Below are positions 42,401 to 54,400 of a stretch of 64,000 bases of DNA, piece after piece. The stretch comes from Plazaster borealis. Lineage: Eukaryota; Echinodermata; Asteroidea; Forcipulatida; Labidiasteridae. Below the pieces are notes generated by a model. That model saw nothing but the letters and a program-made list of their open reading frames with translations. It was not told where the DNA came from and did no database searches. The first letter of the stretch is position 1; the number at the start of each line of letters is the position of its first letter. The stretch is from NCBI GenBank assembly GCA_021014325.1, contig CM037460.1, forward strand, positions 24,032,544-24,096,543. The letters run 5' to 3'. Made by a program: the position numbers and the translations under genes.

Positions 42401-45400
42401 AGCAAAGGAAATTAGTTGCAATTGCTGTGAGTGATGTTTTTGCTTTATTTATTTGCCTACCCTCAACTACAGAGGACTGTTTTGGGCCCATGCAGTCAAG
42501 TAGTTCAAAGTAGTCCTTCTATAACAATGCATTCCTGTTCTTGAAGGTGATATGGAGAGACAGAGTCGAGCAAGACCTAGAACATTGAGTACTTACAATG
42601 TGAGGGTGTTCCTGGTAGCGGAAGGTCAGTACCTTCTCAGCCACTCTCGAGTTACAGTCATCCAGGTATTCAGCGTCAAATTGAATGATCAAGGTGCGTG
42701 ACTCGCCGACCTCCAGCGGGATATCCTGAGGAACAAAACAAATACACTTAGTGAGTACACTCGGTGAGTACACTCAGTGAATACACTCAGCGAGTACACT
42801 CAGGGTGTACACTCGGCGAGTACATTCAGTGAGTACACTCAGTGAGTATACAGTGAGCGTACTCAGTGAGTACACTCAGTGAGTACACTCAGTGAGTACA
42901 CTCAGCGAGTACACTCAGCGAGTACTCAGTGAGTACACTCAGTAAGTACACTCAGTGAGTACACTCAGCGAGTACACTCAGCAAGTACACTCAGTGAGTA
43001 CACTCAGTGAATACACTCAGTGAGTACACTTAGTGAGCACACTCAGTAAGTACACTCAGTGAGTACACTCAGCGAGTACACTCAGCGAGTACACTCAGTG
43101 AGTACACTCAGTGAATACACTCAGTGAATACACTCAGTGGTCAGTGAGTACACTCAGTGAGTACACTCAGTGAGTACACTCAGTGAGTACACTCAGTGAG
43201 TACACTCAGTAAGTACACTCAGTGAGTTAACTTGGCGAGTACACTCAGTGAATACACTCAGTGAATACACTCAGTGGTCAGTGAGTACACTCAGTGAGTA
43301 CACTCAGTGAGTACACTCAGTAAGTATACTCAGTGAGTTAACTTGGCGAGTACACTCAGTGAGTACACTGAGTGAGCACTGAGTGAATACACTCAGTGTA
43401 CTCACCGAGTGTACTAACTGAGTGAATACACTCAGTGAGTACACTCAATGAGTACACTCAGTGAGTACACTCAGTGAGTACACTCAGTGAGTACACTCAG
43501 TAAGTACACTCAGTGAGTACACTCAGTGAGTGCACTCACCACTCAGCGAGAAAAGTTGTGTTTTCAACAAGGTCGTGAAATCCTCCTGACCTTGTCGCAA
43601 TGACATGACGTAGTAATGAGGTGGATCAGCAAAACAGCAATTTTCAAAAACAAAGTTTTTTTTAGGCAAACTCTTGCAGTGTAGACACATGATCAATGAG
43701 GGCTTTGAGAAATTATCTGTATTCTTTGCGTCTCTCTACAGGAAAAAACTCTTAACAGTGATCACTCTCGCCAAGTACAAAGAGGTGGCCCTCTTCGCTG
43801 TGGACAGCGTCGTCTTGGAGTCCATCTCCAAAGGAACGATCTTGTTGCACTACGAGACGTTTTTGCAACAAGGTCGTAACTTATCATACATGTTGGACTG
43901 GCATGACGATTTATGACCGTTCTCAGATATCAGACTGGAAAATGCAAACGCTTGCGAAAGAGGCGAAATGAAATTGTCTTACCATAAATGAGACTTCCTT
44001 GTCTTCATCTTCCTCCTTGGTAAGGATAACAAATGGATCCTCAAGATCCACTCTGGTGTGGAGAGGCAAGGAGGACACGTTGGTCAGAGTCAACTTCTCC
44101 AGCTGGCTCACAAGGACATCATCTGGTCTCTGTAAAATAAGGAGGTCAGAATTTAATTCATGGAAATGCCTCAAACAAGAGTCACAGTCAAAAACACTTT
44201 CTCAAAAATGTATCCCTGTGGAGCATTCTTTTGTTCTTTCCTTTGTCCCTACATTTAACAGTTTACCATAGACTTTGTACACAAATTTCCTTGTGGAGCA
44301 CCCACGTCTTTAGAATTCCCCTATGGAGACTGTTTTTTTCTGCTCTTTTTTGTTTTGTCTTTGGTCTCCATAAGGTAACGAAAATGAGGGCACACACACA
44401 CAAACGCTCACACGTTTGTGAATCCCGTAAATCGAGGACTTCTCTTTGTTTGCCCATTGTTTGAACTTAGTTTTTTTAGCAACGTCCCCATCGGTTTTGT
44501 ACACGAAAGCTCTGTCAAACACCCGGATCCCTTTTGTTAAAGTCCTCGGTTTCAACGGGTAGACACACTCACAAACACAACCCACACTCTATTATTTTGC
44601 TTACCAGAACAGAGTTACCAGCCAAAATACCATGTCACATGTACAATTTGTGACTGGTATCCTGCTCATTTCTGCTAAGCAGAAAATTGTTAAGCAATAT
44701 TTTCTGCTTAAGCAGCTCTATGAATATTGGGCCCAGATCTTTACCTTGTCTACTCTGAACATGACCTGCTTGGTAGAGAAGTCAAGCAGTGGACTGATGA
44801 ACTCGATGCTGATGTCCGTCTTCATCACTTTCTCCTTGCCGCTGGCTTTGCCGATGATGGCATGGCAGAGCATTCTCTCCTTCACAGTCTTGGGCCTGTC
44901 AAAGAAAAATAGCGCTTCTTGGTACAAGTCGTGCGAATGAACAATTGGTAATAACTACCGACACTGAAATGACACATTAGTGATGCATCTATCATCTTCA
45001 ATTGATAATCACAATGGCACCAAGATTGTTTAAAGTTTAAAATTTTAAAGCTGTGCACCCAAAGACATGTGGCAGTCCAATCCTAAGCACCGGATACAAG
45101 GCAGCTCTGTCTCTGTCATTCTTGAGAATAAGACTACAGGATTACCCACTGCTGTTGGGTATAATACCCAACAAGTTGGAATTAGTCTCCAGTACAAGAA
45201 GTTTCATGGAGGTAAATTTGGTTTCTACTTACGTGTCAGACTGTCCTTCTACAACTACGTCAATACTCTCTCCGGGTTCCAGTTCAAAGCGGGAGGGGGT
45301 GATACTGAAAACTGGCTTTGGGGGCGGAGGTGGGGGCGGCATCCTCTGCAACAAACGATACACAGAATATAAATAAATAATCAACCAAAACAATTTATAT

Positions 45401-48400
45401 AGCGCCGGCATCCATAACCAAAAAAATTTCAAAGGCGCTTTGACAAAAAAAATAAAACATATAGAAAATGCTTTAGAGTACAGGGGCCCAATTTCATAGA
45501 GCTACTTAAAGCACAACAAGTAGCTAAGCATAATAAAATTATGCTTACCAGAATAAAGATACCAGCTAAACTACCTAGTCCATGTACAATTTGTGATCGG
45601 TATTATGCTCATTTCTGCTTAGCAGACAATTGTAAAGCAATATTTTCTGCTTAAGCAGCTGTAGGAAATTGGGCCCTGATTAGAATTGAAAATGTTCAAA
45701 CTTTTGAAAGTTTGGATGTCTATAGGTTCCATAACAAAAAAATAAAATATAGTTGGGACCAACTTTGTCCTTTAACTATATTTTAATTTTTTGTCCATGC
45801 AATTTTGTTTCTTCAAATACTTTAGTTTATGGCTGTATCATATCGTTGGGAAAGTAAAATTTAGCCATGAAATATATGAATGTAGAATAAATTTTAGAAA
45901 TCAACAAAGAAAACTTTGTAAACAATTAAGAATTTTGCCCAATTGATGTTCTTATTATCATTAAACCTATGTAATGGTTGCACAAATTTGGGTGTGATTG
46001 GAAATGGGGTTTCACAAAAATAACCATCCTCGTCCGAGTTTTAATTTTGTTTCAATGTTTTAACAAATCATTTGTATTATACAAATTGTATTGATAACAA
46101 ACTGCTATGGGTATTTTTATTTTCGTAGAAGTTAAAAAGAAGATTTGATTGCATACAAAAATACAGTCTTCTTTGAGATGTTTTCTCGTTTTTCGATACG
46201 TTTGAGACCTGCACAGTCTATGCAAAGCACTAATGAAGATTCCTACAACCTCGGGAGAACATATCACTTAACAAATTGATGGAAACCAGTTACAAGCGAT
46301 GTACATAACAAACATTCTTGGCTGGTGACCTGTTTCTGTTAAGCACAATTTAACGGTGTTCTCGCTAAGCGGATTGTTACCTGATACTTGACATCCAGTG
46401 GGTTGTAGTATGGGTCCTTGTTCTTGAGTTTAATGGGATTAAATCCCTCAGTGCTCCAGAAGAGTTGCTGGTGACGCCGCCCTTTGTTGGTCAGTGTAAA
46501 CATACGACGGCACGGACCACTGCTGCTTGTTGAAAAAGAAACAAATATCGACAGGGATGAGATTTGATGGAAGTGAACATTTCTGAAAAAAATGGCTTGA
46601 GTGTCTGGGCCTCTGTTGTTCTAGACCCCGAACCTACCAGATGTTAGAATTCAGGATGTTTACAGACTCTGTGCATCACCAGAAATACAAAACAACAGAG
46701 TTGGACACAATGCGGACTATTTCTTTCTCCCTTTGGTGACTGCTTTACTTCTTTCAAGAACATTGAAAGGCTCCAAGGCAAAATGACTGAACTTTATGTC
46801 TGGATGCCCTTCTCCTGCTTGATTTAGTGCTTCAGTTGTCAACTGAGGCTCCAAATGCAGACTGAGAAAAATGTATTTTCATTTTTGTATTTGCTGGCAA
46901 ACATTTAAACAATTGCACAAATCAAAGGTCTACAAGAACAAACAGTAAAACAAAATTTAAGAAGAGTACAAAAATGTAAAAAATATTTTGCTAAGTACTG
47001 AGATACCCGGCTGGTTGGGCAGATACATGTAGGAACAACCTCCAGTGGAGGTTGGTGCACTCAAACAATTAGAAACGAAACAAAAAAACAACAGGGAAAG
47101 CCAATAGTGACAAAAAGTCACTTTTAAAGTGGCTGGCCATTTGGTTCTCAAAGCCACTGGGACAATAAAAGACCAAGCAAACCCCCCCCCCCCCCCCAGA
47201 AGGGATGTGCATTACCCACCCATCAAGCCAAGCCGGGCAACTCAGAGAAAAAAATACAATGAATATTACAGAAAATTCAAAATTCAAGTTAAAACAAAAA
47301 ATTCCAATCACTTGGGTTGCTACACCCTGGGCCCAATATCATACAGCTGCTTAAGCAGAAAAATTAGCTAAGCACAACAAAATTATGCTCACCAGAAAAA
47401 GGTTACCAGCTAAATACCATCTCACATGTAGCATATGTGACTGGTATCCTGCTTATTGTTGCTTAGCAGACATTTTTTAAGCAAGACTTTCTGCTTGAGC
47501 AGCTCTATAAAATTGGGCCCTGGTGATCCCTTGCTTTCAGTGTTGATTTTCATTCAGTACTCACCTGAAATGATGCCCAAGTTCAATACTCGGTGTAATA
47601 GGTGGGAAGGAGACGATGGTTGTACCGTGTCCATAAGCTTGAAGCTTGATGGTCCGGGTCTGACTATTCTCAAAGTTGATGGCCAGCTTGTCTTGGAACC
47701 TGTCAGCAGGGAGAGCCAGATTTGAATACAAATTATTACTATTATTGTCGGCCTGACTGAGTTGATGTTGCACATGGGAATTTCTTGGTTGTGGTAACCA
47801 GTCCCTAAATGAATGAGATTCTTTTAATAAGGTGGAAAAAATTTAAGCACAATTTCCTTCTACGATCTTTTAGTGATAATAAATTACATTTGATGAGAGA
47901 TGATTGATAACCAAGGTAATCGGAGCCCAGTATAATTTTAAGAGCACGTTTCCGAATTGACTCCAGTTTATCAATCTGAGTTTTAGTTAAACCCTACATT
48001 CTTGAGTGGCATATTCTGTAAGTGGCCGGATGTAACCGTTGTGTATTGTCAACAAGTCAGAAAGGGATAAATGTGCTACCAAACGCAACGCTGGATGGCC
48101 GACGCAATCGTATCCTACATGTACATAGTACTCCAGCATGGCAGAATCTCCCACGTTGCTTTAGAAATGTGACGTCAGTGAGAAGACTCTTGTGGTTATA
48201 CAAATTGCTCCAGATTGAGGGGGGTCGTTGGTTCGAATCCAACCTGAGTTGCCTGTGGATGTTTCTCCCCGCAAAAAAAAATGAAAAGCACTGAATATAG
48301 TGCTTATCACTCATCGGAATGTGGGTAAAAACCAAAACAATAATACAAGGTCTTGTGTTGGGATGTTGACATGTGACGGCTGAGAAAAAATGATAAGAAA

Positions 48401-51400
48401 GAATCGGACCACACTTTTTTTATCATTTCTTTTTTTGTAATTCAACATGCCATTGGAGTGTCGTGCCTGAATGACATTCTTCATACAGTGTGACATCACA
48501 ACTGTTTGAATGCCAAGACTGTGCAAGTCTCGCGTGTATTCGAACATTTGGGCCTTGTTAAAGTGCGCGATTGTGTTTCCCTTCAGATTTTAAAGCAATG
48601 TACGCGGGACCAAAGTAGGAGAAAAAATGTAAGAATACGTGCGAGACTTGCACGGTCTATACATACCTGATACAGTCATCTAGGTGGACGGTCAATTTGA
48701 CTTCCAGGCTCTCCTCTGGGGGTATCTCAGCCTCCACTGGTTCCACACGCCACAGGGAGTTGGGCCGCATCTATAGATAAACAAAAGTAGCAAAGTTCAT
48801 CCGTTAGAATACAAATACCTTCACTGATATGTCAACAAAATTACTCTGAGCTGGCAATGTTAGGAACTACCAATAAAAAGATAGTTCTTACCTAAAACTT
48901 TGTATTATTATTATTATTATATATTTCTGGTCATGAAACCAAGGATGCCACAAAAGTGAACTTAATCACTGTAACTCGGAAACCTGAGGAAACCTGTAAA
49001 CAAGAAATGTATTTTGTTAAGAAGAATATAATTCATTGCTCTGCTTACTCCACAAGTCGCTGCATACAAAGTTACAATCACCATTTTCAGCTTACTAGGT
49101 TAGCGGCAAATTTCAGCACTAGCTGTGTTACCCACATTAAATTTTAAGGAGTGCTATTTTTTGCACTATTATTATTATTATTATTATTGTTCAAGTGAAC
49201 TTAACCACTATAGCTTGGAAGCCTGAGGAAACCTGTAAACAAAGGTACTCGTTATGTGAACCAGAAACACAGGGGTTAACCCCTACTCCTAACCCCTTTT
49301 TTTGTAAAGTTGTTTAATTATCGTTGTTTTTAATTTTAATTATGTTGTTTAATCCATTTTGCTTGTATTCAGTGCCTTGAGGCGGAACCGATCTGCAACT
49401 GTTTGCACTTAATAAATCTCTCTTTATTATTATTATTATTATTACTCTTCGACGATAAGTATTGTGCACTACCAATCCTAGTACACGGGACCTATGGCTT
49501 AATGTCCCATCCGAAGGTCAAAATAATTATGGTAAAGTATCTTGCTCGAGGACAGGACTCGAACCCACACTCTGCTGATCAGAAACAACAAAGCTTGAGT
49601 CGGGTGCTCTTAACTGCTTGGCCACGACACGCCCCCAAATGAATCTTTAAGCAAAATATCATAAGAAACAGGAGTCAATCTGATATATTTTGAGAAGTTG
49701 TTCTTACCAGCGTACAGCAGAACGGTGCAGGGATGAGAGACTCATTAGACAGGGTGACAGTCTTGGTTACATTGGTCAGTACAGGTGTCTGACCCCAGTC
49801 AAGCTCGGTGGGTGTCACATGCACCACGGGACCCTCTCCAATCGCCATCAGTTGCACTTGCTGTAAACAACAGAGAAGGAGACAAAAATATCAAAACTAA
49901 ATGAGAAAGTACACCCTTGCTTTTTTTTTTTGAAGCGCGGATTTATTCCAGTCTCTCGTTTTCAATAAACAAACCATTCAGTTAACCTTTTAGAGAACGT
50001 AGCGGTCGCAAGCAGCTTGTACCGAAAATGCCCATAGCAGCCGCAAATAGCCACAATATTTGACCTACATGTGCACAAACAAGAGCAACAGCAACAGGTC
50101 AAAGAAAAGGTTTTTTTTGCTGAATTGACATTTTCCAATATTTCCTATGTTGACAAAGAATCTACAATTCTAAATAAACCAATACACTTCAGGTTCATAT
50201 AATTTTCCAAGGGAAACTGACTGTATAAATTTTAAATAATTTGGGGTTGATCAAAGAAAAAATTGACTAGAGCGATAGTTACAGGTTGATTGGCTTCTGA
50301 CTGGCACCCCCGAACAAAGACATTGACAATTAGGGAGAACGCCAACATTAGCTCAGTTGGTCGAGCATGGCACATTAATCTGGAGGTTGCAGGTTCAAAT
50401 CCTACTCAAGTCATTTTGTCTTTGTTCAACCCTAAATTATTTAAGATTTACCCAGTCAGTTTCCTTTGTGGTTTATTACTTGATAATAAAGAAATAAAAA
50501 AACATTCTAAATTCTAAAATTTCTCCTCTGTACAAATGCTTACCAGAGGTGGCTCATTGCTTCCGAATATGCTGAACTCAGCCACGGACTCGATCTCTTC
50601 AAGAGCCTTGGGCATAATGACCAAGGGGATCTCAGCCGTAGAGTGGGGCTTGATGATCCCGGTTGCCTCTGGGCTGGTGTAAAGCATCGGGCTCATATCT
50701 TCCACTTCCTAATCCATGCAAACAAATTCAATTTCACAAATTATAAGGCATCTGCATTAAGGCCTGATACTCCGTTCTTTTGAGGGCAAGGTGGTTTTCT
50801 TAACGATAAGTGTACTGGGCTCAATTTCACAAAGAGCTAAGATTGATCTTAACTGCAAATTGGTCTTAATTCCTATGCAAAGTGTGATGTCACAATACAA
50901 ATCACTATAGTAATACTGACAACCCGTCGTAAGATGAATCTTGGTGCTTTGTGAAAATCGAAATCGCCCCCTGGGTTCTTCTACATGCATTGCAACACAT
51001 GGGACCAACAGCTTTCATCCTCTCCACAGGACGAAGCAATAATTGTTAAGTGTCTTGCTCAAGGACACAAGTGTCAAGACCGGGACTCGGACCCACACTT
51101 TGCTGTTCAGAGACACCAGAACTCGAGTCCGATGCAATAGACCACACGACCATGACATGTCATTATTAACAAATTGAGTTAAGATATGAATCAACTGTTT
51201 TAACTAATAACTTTTCTTTTTTTCTGTATTGATGCTTCTTTTAAAAATCATTATACACAAAAACTAAAATAGGATATTCTTTGAATTTTTGTTCTTATGG
51301 AAGATCTTTATTACCTGTGGCACCAAGTCGTATTTGGCAGGTAGGTCTGAGTCATTGAAGAGTCTTGTATTCAGCTCATAGGGATGACTCAAGAAACATC

Positions 51401-54400
51401 TTGTGTAGTCCATGATGGGTGTGACTACCACAATGGCTGGCACAACACACCTAGAAATAGCATCAACATAAAACAGTTTTACTACAACGGCACATATGCT
51501 GTAAAAATAATAATAATCTGGGGAAATTACATGTAGACAAAATAGGGACAACTGTGAGGGTAGATCTGTTACAGAAGGTGGCGCTTTTGGGAACAGCGAG
51601 GATCCAAAGAAAGACCCTTGAGATCTAAGGCTACGGGAGGTAGCCTGACTCGAGGAGTTACCGGCACAAAGGAAAATGGGATCTTTCTATTGCATGCTGT
51701 GAAAAAAATGAAAAAATAATAACTGTGCTCCTGGTTTAGGAAGAAGTAACATGTCATACTTGTATTAAGAAAATATTTAGTTTACCCATATTTTTTTCAA
51801 AAGGTGCAAGTATTTCTATACCACCTGTGCCAAAAATTGGTTCAGTACTTACTTAGCTGTGATGGGTAACGCCAACAGCTCTGTCCCGACTCCTTCCACG
51901 TCAACAACCAGAGACATGTCGTATTTCTTGACCGTGTTTGAAGTCAGCTCAACCTGAGAATGTCAAAACCAAATCGTCATGCAACAATTCCGTAATAGTG
52001 CTTTAACAGAGATGTCAAGTGTGCTCCGTTTACTTTCGGGAGAATGCTGGACTGCTGAAGATGTTGAGGCTTCAAAATCCTCTAATGCTTTAAAGGGTCT
52101 GTATACGCTTGGTAATTACTCATAAAATAAATGGCAATAAAAACTTACTTGGTAAGAAGTACAGCAGCTTCTGATAGTATAAAGCATTTTGAGAAACATT
52201 TCACTTTGAAGTAATATGCTAATGGAGAAAGACATCATTTTGTATCCAAACAAACTTGAATCCAAAAAGCGGTTCTGTCAGAAACGTTTTTCAAATTGTG
52301 TATTCCAATTGCAGATTGGACACACCACTTCAGATTTTCGGCAATATTTCAAAAACGCTACCACCTTTTTGAAATGAAATTTTCTTATTTTATGGTATAT
52401 ATCTACAACTATATAGGATTGAAACAAACAGTGGGTTCCAAATTACCAAATGTATACAATCCCTTTAAGTCCATCTTTAATTAAGTGCATGATTATGCAC
52501 AACGACTTCACTCATGAAAGTCAAAAAAACAAAAACTCTTCCGGATTATCCACCCCAATACCATCTAAAAACACCATACCAAATCTGAATGGCCAAGCCT
52601 AGTTCGTTCACCTTCTGTGAAGCAACAGAGATCAACAGACACAACAAAGTACAACAGCAAAAACATCAGCAACATCTGGCAACCCCTCCTCACATCCAAG
52701 AACCATCAAAACCATCCACGCTCCAGCGAACCAATTCAACACTGAAACCCAGCCAGCCCTACATGTACATAAGCTCACACACACAGCAAAGTCCAGCATT
52801 CTCCAGAAGACGGTCAGAGTATACTGATCGAAGCGTCGAGCAGAAACCGGCTCTTCTCAGAGCCGCCACTACTCAAAAGATATTTCTGACATGGTGCCAC
52901 CGCAAACCTTACTCTTATTACATCCATGGAGGCCTAAGTTGTATGACACTCAAGGGTTTAATAGGTATAGCTTGAGGATGTGGGGATAAATTAATAAAAG
53001 AAACGGCAAACTACCTGAACTTTGACCTCACTCTGCGAAGGAATCGTCCCACTCTCTGGTGTGATGTAGAACTCCTTCGGTGGGACGCTTAGATTGGTCC
53101 TGTTCAGCGTCGCCTCACCACTGGTTGCTGACACAACCTCACCTCCGCCATCACCGGGGACTTGGACGTTATAGGTCATGGGTACGAGGGCAGTGTTGGC
53201 AAGGGTCACGACCCTAGTGCTCTTGAATCCTACAAAAAGTAAATTAAAGATTACTTCATAACCATTTTAAAACCCCAAAAATCATTATTGTTTTTATTTT
53301 GTCCAAAATGTTCAGAAGAAAATAGCGATTTCTATTCATAAAAAAACTTATTTTAAAGATGTTATTGGTGAAAACTTACAGATAATCATCACGTTTTTTA
53401 GTTCATATCCAGCGTTTTTTCTATTATTTACTGTTCAAAATGATTGCACCCTTCCTTTTCCTTTTTTTTAATATTTGCTGAACTTTTACTTAGAAGTATG
53501 TCTTGATGTAAAAAGCTCAAGCGTATTAGTAAATCTTGAAGATTTGTTTTGAAAAACACTACAATGCAGCACTTGTTTGTTCGTGAGGCAACTGGCCTGA
53601 TGCTGAAATAACTAGTCCCTGGCCAGTGATCCAAAGCCCCGAATGACCACACGACATTTGATTCTTACCATAGGACACCGTTCCAAACTTGAGCTTGGGC
53701 TGGTCAAAGTGGAACGTCGGCCCGATCACGTTGCCCTTGAAGTTGAGCTTCAGCATCTCCGGCAGTCCCTTGACCGAGCATAAGAACTCCTCGTCAAAGT
53801 CCCCCAGCATGGGGGAGGAGAAGGAGATCTTAATGGCCTGGTGTCCGCCGGGGACCACGATGCCCTCGCTGGGGCTGAATTGGAATCGAGGGCCAAAGGT
53901 CGAGTGGTTGGGAAGGAGGTTGAAGGTGGCATCAATGTCCCCTTGGTTACTTAGAATCACCTGTGAATATAAGAGGCAAAAATTTATAATGATACCACAA
54001 AATGGTAGGATTAGAAAAATCAATAATTAATAATCACTAATGTTTTACTTTTTCTCAACCCTTGTTTTTGCTAAGCAGAAAATTGCTCAGCACTATACTG
54101 TCTGCTTAGGGAACATCTCAAAAGTCAGGCATGTTCTAGGCATGAAAGAACGATAGGCATACGCCCGCAATCCAGTGGCCCACCACACTGTTCTGTTGGA
54201 CAGCGTCATTGCACTGAACTACCAGAAAAATTTATAAATGACAGAATATACCATATTTGGTTTACCCTTACACCGATGGAAAAGTACTGAGTATACAGTG
54301 CTTTACACACATCGGTGTAAGGGTAAAACCAAATATAATATTCTTTATCCCGCTACAAATTTAACATCTATTAAATTGTCGCGGTACCCGCTGCTAAAAT

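Noticed and set aside
42745..43545. CRISPR array
   Set aside because: Units are contiguous 13-mers with no spacers, in an animal intron.
43674..43916. Separate plus-strand gene encoding a P-loop-like peptide
   Set aside because: It is the inverted copy of HYDIN exon 37 with its intron flank and a 2-nt insertion before the core; no other exons accompany it.
44330..44590. Coding exon in the intron between exons 20 and 21
   Set aside because: Open frames on both strands are short and low in complexity; exons 20 and 21 already join in phase 0 with continuous HYDIN similarity.
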